DNA of 64,000 nt from Sesamum alatum (lineage: Eukaryota > Streptophyta > Magnoliopsida > Lamiales > Pedaliaceae), in assembly GCA_034509735.1 (NCBI GenBank), contig JACGWO010000001.1, positions 10,556,854 through 10,620,853 on the forward strand, given 5' to 3'. Below are positions 1-12,398 of this stretch, in pieces. Positions within the stretch are counted from its first letter, which is position 1, and the number at the start of each line of letters is the position of its first letter. The notes under the pieces were generated by a model. That model had not been told where the DNA came from. It worked only from the letters and a program-made list of their open reading frames with translations, and did no database searches. Both the position numbers and the translations under genes were made by a program.

Positions 1-1866
1 TTTCAGACTAAGCGATCCGGGGATAATGGTGATTGCATGGTTTCTCGTGTTCCAGGAATCAATTTAGATGCGACAAATGATATTCCTCCATATGGTATGC
101 CAAGTATTGCAAGAGCTGTCCCTAATTCCAAGTATTTGAAAGCGGCTCAACAATTGCTCGATGAGGTTGTTAATGTCAAGAAAGCCATCAAGGAGCAAAA
201 TGCCAAGAAAGAGTTAATGAAGGAATCCAAACAAGTTGAAGGGGAATTGGGGGATAGAGCTTCAGATCCATCTGCAGCTGCAGCTTCTTCAGCCGCTGCA
301 AAGGACGTTGGGAATCCTCCAAACGAGCTCTCAGTAGCCGAAAGACAGGAACTTCAAAATAAAATTACCAAGCTTTTGTCGATGTTGGATGAGGTGAGAA
401 TAAATGTTTCTGATATCTGCTGCTTATGATAAATTAGCTTACATTTGCTCAAGTATACATTTTCAGTTTCCATGCAGCTCTAAAATATAGCTGTGTAGTT
501 CCTTTGGATGTGAACTCCAGACTCATTTGTTTTTCACATTCACTTCTCATTCAATGCTTATGGCGGCAGGTTGACAGGCGATACAGACAGTATTACCATC
601 AAATGCAGATTGTGGTGTCGTCCTTTGATTCGGTAGCAGGATCTGGAGCAGCTAAAACATACACGGCGCTTGCACTTCAGACAATTTCACGTCACTTTCG
701 CTGCCTGCGTGATGCTATAAATGGCCAGATTCTTGTGGCTCGAAAGAACCTTGGGGAAGATGATGCTTCTTCAAACGACAAAGGAATTGGAATATCTCGT
801 CTCCGATATGTGGACCAGCAGCTCAGACAACAGAGAGCCCTTCAGCAGCTTGGCATGATACAGCAGCATTCCTGGAGGCCGCAAAGAGGACTCCCAGAAA
901 CCTCTGTTTCAATCTTGCGAGCTTGGCTTTTTGAACACTTCCTCCATCCGTAAGATAGATTACGATTTCATTCCCTTGCATTGCTATTTCTGCTTTAGTA
1001 GTGTCCCACACAATAGTTTCAGGAATCTTTTTGGTTAAATTTATTGCTGTTTTTGTTCTGCAGCTACCCAAAAGATTCTGACAAGATCATGTTAGCAAGG
1101 CAGACGGGGTTAACAAGAAGTCAGGTGAAATAACTGCACTCTGAGTATATATGTATCATTATTTAGCAAAGCATAAGTAATTCAACTGGGCTGATACTCT
1201 TATCTGTTTGTGTTGATGATCTATCTGTGGCTGGCTTAGGTCTCAAACTGGTTCATAAATGCACGAGTCCGGCTTTGGAAGCCCATGGTTGAAGAAATGT
1301 ACAAAGAAGAAACCGGTGATGCTGATATGGACTCCAACTCCTCATCTGAAACCATGCCAAGAGCTGCAAAGACTGGTACAAAAGCCTCAGAAGACAAAGG
1401 AGAAGACGTTCATCAAACCGCAACTTCCACAGGGCGACTCGTGGAGTCAAAATCTGATCAAATGACCGATGTACAAATGATGGGATCAGACACCTATTCC
1501 ATTTACCAGAACGTGATCCGGGCAGAACCTCAAATCGATTATGGGGTAGGAAAAACAAGAGAGGGGCTAAAGCAAACCAACGACTCTAATCCTTTTCCAG
1601 AATCAATGGTAGATTCGGATTGTGGCAACGATAGTAGAATGCTAGCCGCCTACCAAATGTCGGAGCTGGAAAGATTTGGTAATGTTAGTGGAGTATCACT
1701 CACATTAGGATTGCAGCAGTGTGAGGGTGGTCATGGCTTTGTTCCCACTGATGTATATAACACAGCAGCTTCAGCTATGGGGACTGAGACGGCAGAATTT
1801 GACTGCATGGATTCAGGAAACCGACCACATCAACTCGTCTCGTCCCTTCTCCCATCTTTTACGTGA
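1..1866 (+). CDS. BLH1: BEL1-like (BLH1-type) TALE homeodomain transcription factor, 5' truncated by window edge
   Basis: Exons 1-393, 570-949, 1064-1124 and 1240-1866; the frame is open from base 1, so the N-terminus lies outside. About 486 residues are visible. The SKY/BELL (POX) region begins [20 protein letters not shown] and continues across the first intron (KLLSMLDE / [20 protein letters not shown]). The homeodomain spans the last two introns: [20 protein letters not shown] / [20 protein letters not shown] / [20 protein letters not shown], with the PYP-type three-residue loop extension and the WFINAR recognition helix. A VSLTLGLQ motif near the C-end is typical of BLH1-like proteins. 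BELL proteins heterodimerise with KNOX homeodomain proteins in the nucleus and control organ patterning. All splice junctions are GT-AG and in phase. The predicted tail ends [10 protein letters not shown], whereas the expected family tail is found in another frame (see findings). The family is certain; the exact paralogue is inferred. Confidence 0.93.
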
Positions 1867-2908
1867 CTTAGTAGCATCAGAAATGATACTGATAGGAGTT
1901 ACTTCTGCTGTAGTTTTATGGAGTAGTTTCGACAGCAGAATGGAGGGTCGTTTTTCAATCAACTCGAACGACTTCAGACTTCAGATCATATATGCTAAGA
2001 GCAAGAAGCTCAGGTTTCTTCCATACGAAAATTTGTGAATGTACTGATGTAGGGAAAGATTGGTCGGATAGGCGGTATTTGTAAAGAATCGTGTGTTTGG
2101 TCTAATGTAGAAACCAGAATACCATGGTTTTGCTGTACTTTATTACAGAATAAGAGAACCGTTCCATCCCACGAAAACAGCGGACTTCTAACTACGTAGA
2201 CTGCTCCCTTGTTTTCATTTACAGCTATCCTGGAATTCAAATTGCGTTTCACATCACTAAAATTGCTCTTTTTCTATTAATGTTTATGTACTAACAATAA
2301 TCCTCCACCTGGTCTGGAAGAAAGATTTGTCCAAACGTTGGGATAAACGAGAACGTATTCGTGAAGCTTGCTGCTTCCTAGAACAGAAACTGACAAATAA
2401 GAGTATTATTTTAACTTATCATAAACAAATATTTTGCTAATTTAAGAGTTAAAAATATGTATATAAGTGAACATGAAGTGAAAATGCGACCAGCAGCATA
2501 CCATCGGCAGATGAAAAGATTAGCTTAACCAATGAAAATTCAAGACAGTATATTGACACAAGTTCATATGCATAGCCCTAAGAACCATTCGCTATACAGC
2601 AACTTTGTTTAGCTAGTACATACACAAAATGACTCAAAGATAGTAAGCAGATCTGGAATCACATATAGGCTTTCATGTTCAGGAAAATTCATAATGCTCC
2701 ACTGGACGTATTAACAGTTTCACAGCTAGATTTCCGTCTCCAGTATCAACAAGCAATGCAGCAACTCACAGCTGAAAAGCTCGAGATCCATGACAAGAAT
2801 AAATCATGGAATTTTTCTTGATGATTTACCTGAAAATAAGCACAAATACAAGGAAACAGTCAGAGGCTGGTCTGAGAAACATGCATCAAATGGGTATAAA
2901 AAGTTCAG
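1867..2908. other. Convergent 3' regions of the BLH1-like and DRD1-like genes
   Basis: This stretch separates two genes that converge. The first about 300 bases are probably the BLH1-like 3' UTR, and the bases just below 2909 are the DRD1-like 3' UTR read on the minus strand. I see no additional coding exon, RNA gene or clear repeat. Confidence 0.5.
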
Positions 2909-5900
2909 TCACCTTTTGAAGACAGATATCACGTCTTCATTTAATCGTGCAGTTTCCAGAAAGATGTCTCCACAATTGTTGACATCAACGGTCTCCATCT
3001 CAGGGTTTTGGTGACCACTACACTCATCCCATTCGAACCACATCTTGGCTATGGATTCCTTCTTGAAGCAGGTAATATGATCCTCCTCTTCTGGTGACCC
3101 AGAAGCAATTAGTCTATATGTGTATACTTTCCTCACCTGGCCAGGTCTGAATGCTCGTCCTATTGCTTGGCGGGTGACAGACGGGTTTAAATGGATATCC
3201 AGTATAATGATGCGTGAAGCCCCTACCAGGGATATTCCTTCACCGCATGCTCGTATCGAACCAAAAAACACCCGAGCTTCAGATGAATAGTTAAATTTCT
3301 CCATGAAAGATTCCCGGGTCTCAGCATCTGAGTCACCTGTGATCATGAACATCTCCCTGCCAACGCTATAGCCCTTCAGCTTAGCTGTCATTCTCTCCAA
3401 AAATTTCAGGGGCAGAAGATATTGGCTAAAAACCAGTAGCTTCTCACCACTTGATTCGCAGAGGTGGAGAAGATTCAGATAGAAATTAAGCTTTGCACCT
3501 TCTTTCACATCTAATCTCTCCATGACCACATCAATTTTCTCCTCATCAACTCTGTCTTTTACACCAGAATTCTTTGCGAGAGCCTTCAACTTTGGGTGTA
3601 CATAGATTGCACTGCCTTGTGCACTGATTGTGAACTTTCTAGCCAAAGTTTTCGTTAACTCTTTAACTTCAGATTTTTGCCAGGGGCTGAGCCGGAGAAA
3701 GACAGTAAAATCCACGAGTCCTGGAAGTTCATCCAGGTTATCACCCTTGTAATAGTGCAAGACTTTTCTCGTCATTTCGCGCAGGTCCTGTATCACAGTC
3801 ACTTTCCGCATATGATTTTCATCTTTTATTAGGGTGTGTTCTATCAACTCATAGAATTCATTGTCTCTGCCATGTTTCATCAGATTCCTTCGACTGGAAA
3901 TCTCTGCCCTGCTCAAGATTCGCCTCCTTATTGCTTTAGAAGTCTCCATTTTCAGAAACTTTGGCCGCACCAGATTTAAAATGTTGAAAACTTCTTTCAC
4001 GTGGTTCTGGTAAAGCGTTCCAGAGAGAACCACTTTTCTTGTAGTTTCAACCCTCTCAAGGGAGGTCAGAACATCCGTGTCTTGGTTCCGAGGAGTGTGG
4101 CCTTCATCTAGAATGAGAATGGTGGGAACTTTCAGCAAATAAGTTTGGCAAGCTACAGCAATTTGCCCATCATCAGCATCACAGATTATAGAGGAGAACT
4201 GCTTATAGCCTAAGAACAAGATACTCCTCTCTTTGACCCATTCCTTCAGAACTTCAAGCTGCTGCGCACGGCTATCTGCTTTCACTGAGTAGAAGTCATA
4301 TAGAGGTATGTCTTCAACTTGCCATCTGAGGAATTCTTTTTTCCAAATTGCCAAGATGCCCCTCGGCAGCACAACCAGAGGTCTTGCAGCTGGATATTTT
4401 GCCATGAAACTCTGGAGGAAACTGATTATCATGAATGTTTTCCCAGAACCAGGAGCATGTGCCAGTATACAACCTCCTGGATTATCTGTCACAAGGTTGC
4501 TTAGAAGAAAATTAAACCCCTCAATTTGATGGGGTTTCATCTCCTTCCTGTGGCGTGGATGTGGATAAATTTCAGCAGCAGTGAAATCACTATCAGATAA
4601 TTTGAACCCATCAGGGAAAATTTCTGTTTGATCTAGCTCTCTGGTAGTCCGTCCTTCATATCTGTAGGTTCTTGTGCTCCTTGTGCCCTGGGTTTTAAAT
4701 AGAGCAGCCAACCATTTGCATGCGTTAATGTTCTTTGTCAGAAGACGTGATTAATTTCAACAGAATACTAATCAATTGAGAGGAAATTTAAAGCAAACAC
4801 ATGCTTATCGATTGTATTTTCCAGCAACTTTGCTATGTGTAAGAAACTGCCAGAACTATATACTAAAAATTTAACATGCAGAACTGAAGCCATACCTTTG
4901 AGAAATTATACTCAATTATTTTTTCAATTCCTCTCTTAATGACCCCACAAATGCGACAGACATCGCCGATATCATCTTTCAGTATAAATGAATGCTCACA
5001 CTCTTCTTCATCCCCAGCTTCGTATTCATCAAGTGTAGCATCCTCAGTGGCATCCTGTGGCGTAACAGAAAAAGTTGTTAGTGATGTCCGGTTCTGTGGA
5101 AGGATCAAGAATTAATAAAATAGAGAGGCAACAATAAAATTTGCCTCCCTAAAATAAATTAAATGAAACAGAAAGATCTATTAGCTGGAAACTTAACAAA
5201 CTACATAGCTTGGATGGCAGTTTCATGCTTTAGGTGAAAAGGTTAGCATTTCAGATATACTAGAAAAGCAAAGGAGAAAAATAGAAATTGGCAAAACAAA
5301 GACACAGCTTGCACAGATAGCACGTAACTGAATATTGTTATGAATTTCTGAATAGTGCAAAAGGTTTTAAAGAAAGATTCAAACAACTCATATATAAGAC
5401 TATTGATACTTCATCATTTGTATATTGATATTCACTAAGATATTCCATTATCACTGAGAATTCAGTGGCCAATTTGCATCTTGAACTTGGTGATAGCACA
5501 TCTAAAGATAAATCTAGAGATAGTAGTTCCTGTAGAAGGAGTACTTTCCTCCAGAACACATCAACGAATGAAAGATGCAATCAGATCATTATTAAGAGGA
5601 GACTTTGAGCATTGCCTCTGTCTAGTATTATTCAATAATTCACTTATGTCATCCCATACAGAAGATAGATAGTGCTTCAGTATCCATACAGCAAAGAAAT
5701 CACATGTTAGCCAGTAATGATGCTTTGACATCATATACGAATCTTGTATGCCTGCAAATTTCACAGCAGCTAGAGACCAGATGCAACATAGAGGATACTT
5801 GTGTTGAGTCATCTCATCCAGGCCAGCAACAAATAATTAAGATACATCCCCCAAAATCTTCAACTGAAGAAAAGCCATTTGATGCTTTGAGAAATAAATT

Positions 5901-7839
5901 GATGTTGTCATACTAAACCCCAATGTCGGAAACAAAAGCATGAAAAGACATTAAGGATATTGGGTTGTGGTGAGGATTATATACGTGTTTTCAGATTTTA
6001 CAAAGTCATCCATGTGACCAATGCACGCTTCTCCTTTACTTGACCATTTTATTTACAAAGGCCAAACATGTTCCCATAACAAGCTATGCTTGGTGAATTC
6101 TCCTATACCAGAGGATTATTGCATCACATATGCACTCATACTGAACAGCCAAAAACTAGTTCCAAGGTTTCTCCTATGCTTTACTCTTCTCTTAGTGAGT
6201 GCATTATTAGCCATCATGCCAAAATAGAAGACACTTTCTCTAGCAAAGCATTTCAAGATAACCATATGAAGAAACCTACAATTACAAAAAGAACAAATTC
6301 TGAAATCTTTCACCAACTATGGCCAGTTATGCTGACTACGAATTGCAGCAACAAATCACATGCTTAATCTATCTGCAGAATCTCTTACCCAGATTAGCTA
6401 ACAAGGTTCAGAAGATTTATCATCATTAGTAGAGTATTACACTGATAATAAAATGAATAGTAAATGGGTCTACCTTTGTACATTCCAATGCAACTGTCAT
6501 CTCATTCCAAATATCACCCAGACCGTCAGAATTGGCATCAGAAAGCTCACCACTTTCATCCTCCATGTCATCATCTGTGCCAACATATTCACCTTTATCT
6601 TTTATGCTTTCAGTAACATATTCACCTTTATCTTTTATGCTTTCAGTTACACCACCAGCATGTGAGGGTTCAGCTTCACCACCAATATATGCATCTGCTT
6701 CTCGAGAACTTTGGTTTCGAGAAAAATTCCACTCCTGCATATGTTATGGCACTGTCAGCTGCATAAATAACAGTGGATTCCTTATTAATGCATGAATATG
6801 CCTTTTTTTCCAGCCACTAGGGAAACAGTCAGGAAATCCCCTCGTATATCATTCTTCATGAGTAATGGTCCAGTTCCACCAAAGCACATGAAATAAGGCC
6901 AGTTGATTCAAATAATGATAGTATGAGTTGATGAGGGCTGCATACAGGTGAATTCAGAGTTCCTTACCACAAAGTCCTTCATGAGAAGATTACCAGAAGG
7001 CTTCTTCAAGCTTACTTCCAGATACGGGGGTCTCCAGTTCTGACCCATACCATCATCATCGTCTGAATCAATGATAACAACTGGTCCAGCATTATCCAAT
7101 TGCTGTGTTGCGGGATAAAAGCATTGGACTGCAACATTACTTCCATCCTGGTCATCGTCTAGGTCAATGACATTAGGAGCAGCTAGTTCAGTTGTCTTTG
7201 GTGCCACTTCATTTTGCACATCGAGACATGCAGATGCAAGTTCAGGATCCGCTGCATAGAAGGAGTCCAATAACTGCCTCCTTCGCATGAGAAGCTCCTT
7301 TATATCTTTATTTACACTTCCAAATTTGCCAGAATCCAACTCTTCTAGCACATTGTTTATAGAGAATGGATCAGAATGATCTACAACTAGTGAATTTGTC
7401 CGATTTCTTCTCTGATCAGATTCAAATCGCCATGAAGCAGAGGAAGCACTATCTTTATACTCCCTTCCTTCATCAGTTTTTATCCTTTTGCGCCTTTTTG
7501 AGCCCAAATCTACTGATTAAAAATCAAAGACGGAAAACAGTTAAGAGATAAAACACGTGTATAATATAAGGACGCTTTAAAAATAATTAAAACAAACAGC
7601 TTTACAATTTCTTACTCTAAATAAAAATACACAAAAGAATCAACAAGAATGAGCATCGCCTCGGCAAAATCACAGAAACGGCTATAAATGCAATCATGTC
7701 TATAATATTAATGTGGCTGTGTTGACTAAAAATAACCCAATAATTAAGTTGATCGACAAAATTTACCGCTTGAACTAGTGGCCGGAAATCGTCTCATGAA
7801 CGGGTTCTGGTAATAATTTCTTTCAGTAGCTGCAGCCAT
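2909..7839 (-). CDS. DRD1: DRD1/CHR35-like SNF2 chromatin remodeler of RNA-directed DNA methylation
   Basis: Five coding exons (minus strand): 7839-7767, 7512-6968, 6734-6474, 5054-4896 and 4732-2909, in phase, giving 953 aa (Arabidopsis DRD1 is somewhat shorter). The start is [14 protein letters not shown]. An acidic N-terminal third precedes a Cys/His cluster (ECEHSF...VCRICG). The helicase core follows: Walker A APGSGKT (about 439-445), motif II DEGH followed by TPRN (about 555), [21 protein letters not shown], and motif [13 protein letters not shown] (about 868-878). The DEGHTPRN and [13 protein letters not shown] strings are diagnostic of the plant DRD1/CLSY clade rather than generic SNF2 proteins. 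In Arabidopsis DRD1 acts with DMS3 and RDM1 (DDR complex) to let Pol V make scaffold transcripts, guiding de novo DNA methylation in the nucleus. The first two coding exons match family expectation only loosely, and the third carries an 11-residue tandem duplication. A 1.4-kb intron (6473-5055) holds nothing recognisable. Confidence 0.93.
6583..6648 (-). repeat. 33-bp tandem duplication inside DRD1 exon 3
   Basis: Two head-to-tail 33-bp copies, nearly identical (they differ at the last base), are in frame. They encode the 11-residue unit [11 protein letters not shown] twice, in the acidic linker before the Cys/His cluster. The unit length is a multiple of three and keeps the frame open. Confidence 0.9.
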
Positions 7840-8240
7840 GTCACACTGAATACACAGACAAACAATGAGAAACACAAAATCTGTCAACTCTATTCAACAT
7901 AAACACCATATGCATGTTGATATCGCGATTGTATGACACTGATTAGCAGAAATATAAACAAAACATACCAACTATCTAACAATCACCGGAACCCCCAAAT
8001 ATTCGACGACCATGAATTAGAAGTACAAATTAACAGGGCAAATTTTTCGTTTACGTTTAAAGCACAGTTGAATGCACGAATAAAGAATCGAAACTTACAT
8101 TGGTCCAGAGGATTTTTTTGCTTTTTCTCCTGGGGTGATTGCCAAAGAATAGAATACGGGAACGTTATTTGGGAGTTGAGCTTCGCTGCTGCAACTGAGG
8201 AATGAAGAAAAAGTGAAAAAGAAAAACGAGAAAACACTTC
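7840..8240 (-). promoter_or_regulatory. DRD1 5' leader with a 5' UTR intron
   Basis: On the minus strand a donor (T|gtaagtttc) ends a leader exon at 8099, and an acceptor (ttcag|TGTGACATGG) lies just before the start codon. This implies a leader intron of roughly 250 bases. Transcription probably starts near 8200-8240. This is inferred from splice signals only. Confidence 0.5.
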
Positions 8241-8270
8241 CTTTTCTTTTGCCCTTAATTTCCATTAGAT

Positions 8271-8499
8271 AAATTACAAATGGCCCCTAAGGTTTGCAAT
8301 AATTACACATATTGTTTGAAATTTTATAAACATCCTCTTAGAATTAATGATAGTCTAACAAATACTCCTACAGTGGATTGTCATGAGGGAGTTTTTGTTA
8401 GACGGCTATTAATTTTAAGAAAAATTTTGTATTTTTCAAACAATGACCGATATTTTTATAATTATGACAAATCTTAGATAAATTCGATGTAATTTATCC
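8271..8499. mobile_element. Short terminal-inverted-repeat element (MITE-like)
   Basis: The left end GATAAATTACAAATGG is mirrored by GATGTAATTTATCC at the right end. The interior is also partly self-complementary (left CTCCTACAGTGG..., right ...GAGGGAGTTTTTGTTAGAC; TTTGCAATAA and TTTCAAACAATG near the ends). There is no coding capacity. It sits immediately upstream of the DRD1 leader. Confidence 0.5.
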
Positions 8500-8635
8500 T
8501 TTCTATTAAAATGCCAGAACAAATTTCTTTTATGCCAAAGTGGAATTGTTCAATTGATTGTTTTACCATTCAAATTCAAATTATATGGTTTAATATGATT
8601 TGTCATTAGTTGTCTGTCTATACTATGTATATAAA

Positions 8636-8742
8636 GGCCAGTGGAGGGTCGTCGCCTCGCTCCACTGACCGTTAGCTTGTGGGCGACGGGCGTCATGGTC
8701 CGGCGATCACTTGCCGCCCAAATCTGGGCGGCGAGTGATCGC
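8636..8742. other. GC-rich double hairpin in AT-rich spacer
   Basis: The first hairpin is 8636-8646 paired with 8660-8670 (GGCCAGTGGAG / CTCCACTGACC, 10 of 11 pairs). The second is 8703-8720 paired with 8725-8742 (GCGATCACTTGCCGCCCA / TGGGCGGCGAGTGATCGC): 17 of 18 pairs, the odd one a possible G-U, with a 4-base AATC loop. Both lie in a roughly 250-bp GC-rich island. The sequence just before, TCTATACTATGTATATAAAG at 8617, resembles a Helitron 5' end, but it is preceded by G rather than A and no 3' end was found. Confidence 0.6.
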
Positions 8743-10724
8743 AGCTGGGTGGGGAGGGGGGGCGGGGGGAGCAGAGACGATGGGAAGCAAAGACGATACG
8801 GGTGGTGGTAGCGGGGAGGCGCAGGTGCGACCGATCGCCAGGGGAGGGGGATTACTTGGGGAAGACGATTGTTTTAGTTCTCTTTTATTTTCTATTTTTT
8901 TATTTGTTGTATTTTTTTAATTTTGTAAATTTAAAATAATGAATTACTTAATTATGTATTTTATGTTAAAAATATATAACTGTATTGAACTATTAGAATT
9001 TAATTACTGCAATTTATATTAATTATATAATTTTAAAATATATTCAACACAAAATTTAATTAATTAATAATATTTAAAAAAATCATGTATTTTGATTTTA
9101 AATATTAAAAATATTAAATTCCCTAAAAATATCATAAAAATAAAGAGGGGAATAATTATTTATTCAACACAAAAGTATAATTTAAATTAAGTAATTATAT
9201 TTATAAATTTTTAAAACTTATAAATAATATTAAAATATTTCATATGTAAAATATGTATATTAATTTAACTTTAATGTAATAATACTTTTTACATATAAAT
9301 ATTGATGGGTATTATTTTTTTTAGTATTTATAAAAAAATCAGCAAAATATTCAAAAGGAAAATAATTGAACAAAAATAATGAAGAAAATGGATAATTGAA
9401 TAAGACAGGGGTAATCTTGTCTATTCAAAGAAGTCAAAGGTGAAAAATGGGTCAAAATCATATTTCCACTCGCATTTCGAGCGAGTGTAGGCCACTCTCC
9501 GTTTTTTCTTTTTTAACGGAGAGGGTTTTTTTTTTTTTTTGCGGGGTTTATAATTATAGAGAGTCTTTTTTGACTATTTAATAACACATGTAGATTTTTA
9601 GCAATTTTTCTATAACACAGGGGGTATTATGCAATTATCCCAATAAAATATTGGTAATAGCTCAGACACACATTAGGAGTGTTTCCGGAATTTTATACTT
9701 CAAATAAGTGATTATTGTATAGAGAGTTTGAATTTATGGCAAAATTCAATGTGGATAGTATTCTATAAGGGCTTGTTTACCTTTGTAGATGAAAAAAGTG
9801 GTGGATTTGATCCACTTGGACAAAATTACAGAATATGAAATGTAAAAAATTTATCAAACGAAGTAAATGTTGGTTTACTCGGTTGGTTTGTAAATAATGC
9901 AAAAATGTATTTTATATTGTAGGACAAATGATGTGATAGAAGTAAAAAATTCTTAAATTCACAGCTTGGTGATATTTTTTGCTTTTTGTTTGGTTGTGTG
10001 TATATATGTATTGCATGTATTTTTTTAATATTATGAAAATATATATTGCACACACGTCTCAACATATACACATTATGTATTTTTTCTGTAAGTACACACA
10101 CAACGTTACATATATAAATTTTCAAATTAAGTGTACAAAAATAATATTTAATTTTAAATTATAACAGTACACACAAATTTTGAATATATACGTTACAGTG
10201 TAATTTACAACATGTGTGTACACTCAAAATTTGTGTAAAAACAGATGTATACACACAATTTTGTGTATGAAAATTCCGTACACTCAAAAAACAAAATTTT
10301 GTACACTCAAATTTACGGGAAAATAGGTGTATACTCACAAAATCTGCACACTTAAAATATAAAATGTATATATACATTCAAAAAATATATTTTAAATTTT
10401 CATAATGTGTAATTTACAAGAATACACACATATGTAATTTGCAACTTTTATATGGGGTGGAAAGTGTACGAAAATCACATCTAATTGTTTTAAATTAATA
10501 GCTAATAAGATATAGTTTGAAATTCCATGTCAAACGAAGGACAAACAGTAAAATTATTGAAGAGGCTAAAAAATAGACCAAGATAAGTAATCTAACCTCC
10601 CAAATGTGATAAATAATTGTTTTCATCACAGAGTGTACCGAGTTTGATGGATTGAAATGGTTTTATTTGTTTTCAGCAAAAAATGTTGGATATTGATTGG
10701 TGGCCGAATCCAACAATATCTAGA
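8743..10724. other. AT-rich spacer with small hairpins and degenerate TACAC-type repeats
   Basis: No gene is visible. Two short perfect hairpins lie at 9467-9487 (CACTCGC/GCGAGTG, 7-base loop) and 9495-9523 (CTCTCCGTT/AACGGAGAG), followed by a run of T. From about 10040 to 10430 there are loosely repeated short motifs of the type GTACACTCAAAATTT and TGTGTATACAC, in both orientations. The rest is low-complexity A/T sequence. Confidence 0.5.
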
Positions 10725-10729
10725 CTAAT

Positions 10730-12398
10730 GGAGTGTTGCACACGCTTTTAAAAAGTGTTTTTCAGTTTCTGGATGCTAAAAAGCACTTTTGATGTGTTTG
10801 GGAGGCCAACTTCTGCTTTTGAAATTGTTACATAAAGCACTTTTAAGCCAAAAGCTGGAAGCACCTTGGGGGGTGCTTCCAGCTGCTTTGGCTTTTTTGT
10901 AAATAAATTGAACTTTTTTTTAGACTATTTTACCCTCATTATAGTAATTTCAATTTGGTATTATCCTTTTTAATGTATTATCAAAATTACTCATCTAGAG
11001 TTGATGTTAGAAATTTTAAATAATTTGAATAATTTATCACTAGCAAAATTTATAATTTCACATGTTTAATATTTTAAAATTTTACTATTTTATTTTCTAT
11101 ATTATATGAGATTAACCCTAAATCATAGAAAAATATAAATTAAATTGATAGGATTAATTAAAAAATAACAATTATTTTGTCAATATTGTAAGTTTATTTA
11201 TTGTGCATGAATGAACAACTATATTACATAATAGGAACATTATTGAACTAAACATCCAGCTTTTCTATTAATATTAAATATTTTAATAATATAAATTATA
11301 AGCATTTTTAAAAAAATTAAATATGAAATATACTAATTGAAATAAAAATTATTATTTTTGAGGAAAGATAATTATTATAATCAAAAGATAAGTGCAAATA
11401 TTAAGGCAAAATAGCATCTATTTAATACATGGGGACAAACGGTCTTTAATCAATTAAATGTATTTTAGAAGTGCTTTTCTCCCAAACACTACCAATTTAG
11501 CTTTTATCTGCTTTTCACTTTCTTTTTACAAATACTAACCACTTTTAGTGTTTGCGAGAACTTCTACTTTTAAAGAAGTGATTTTTGTAGAAAAAGTTCA
11601 AAGTTGTAGCAGAATTAAAAGTAGGTAGTGTTTGTAAAAAAAAAGTGAAAAGCAGATAAAAGTTAAATTGGTAGTGTTTGGGAGAAAAACACTTATAAAA
11701 CACGTTTAATTGATTAAAGACCGTTTTGTCCCCATGTAGTAAACATATGCTATTTGCCTTAATATTTGCACTTATCTCTTGATTATAAATATTTCCTCAA
11801 AATAATAATTTATATTTCAATTAGTATCATATTTAATTTTTTACAAAATGATTATAATTGATATTGTTAAAATATTCAATACTAGTAGAAAAACTGTATG
11901 TAATATAATTGTTCATTCATGCACAATAAATAAACTTACAATATTGACAAAATAATTATTATTTTTTAATTAATCTTAGAAATTTAATTTATATTTTTCT
12001 ATGATTTAGGATTAATATAATATAATATAGAAAATAAAATAGTAAAATTTTAAAATATTAAACATGTGAAATTATAAATTTTGTTAGTGATAAATTATTC
12101 AAATTATTTAAAATTTCTAATATCAACTTTAGATGAGTAATTTTCAAAATACATTAAAAAGGATAAAATTGAATTGAAATTACTATAATGAGGGTAAAAT
12201 AGTTTAAAAAGAAGTTGAATTTATTTACAAAAAAGCCAAAGCAGCTAGAAGCACCCCCTAAGGTGCTTCCAGCTTTTGGCTTAAAAGTGCTTTCCGTAGC
12301 AGTTACAAAAGCAGAAGTTGGCCTCCCAAACACCTCAAAAGTGCTTTTTAGCATCCAGAAGCTGAAAAGCGCTTTTTAAAAGCGCACGCAAACACTCC
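10730..12398. mobile_element. Foldback transposable element, about 1.67 kb with arms of about 0.8 kb
   Basis: Almost the whole element is one imperfect palindrome centred near 11.57 kb. The outer ends are GGAGTGTTGCACACGC (left) and the complement of GCGCACGCAAACACTCC (right). Inner landmarks also mirror: GGAGGCCAACTTCTGCTTTT at about 10801 with AAAAGCAGAAGTTGGCCTCC at about 12307, and TTTTACCCTCATTATAGTAA with TTACTATAATGAGGGTAAAA. A 5-bp direct repeat CTAAT flanks it at 10725-10729 and 12399-12403, consistent with a target-site duplication. No coding capacity was seen. The GAGTGTTTG-type terminus resembles plant DNA transposons, but the superfamily cannot be settled by eye. Confidence 0.85.

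Noticed and set aside
8711..8920. Gly-rich open frame starting MPPKSGRRV
   Set aside because: It is driven by the GC-rich hairpin island, ends in a T-rich low-complexity run, has no family motif and no splice-supported extension.
8617..9560. Full Helitron starting at 8617
   Set aside because: The 5' base is preceded by G, and no hairpin plus CTRR-T end was found; the 9467-9487 hairpin is not followed by CTRR.
9826..10377. Open frames rich in Ile, Tyr, Cys and His on both strands
   Set aside because: These come from degenerate TACAC/TGTGTA repeats, with no protein family signal.
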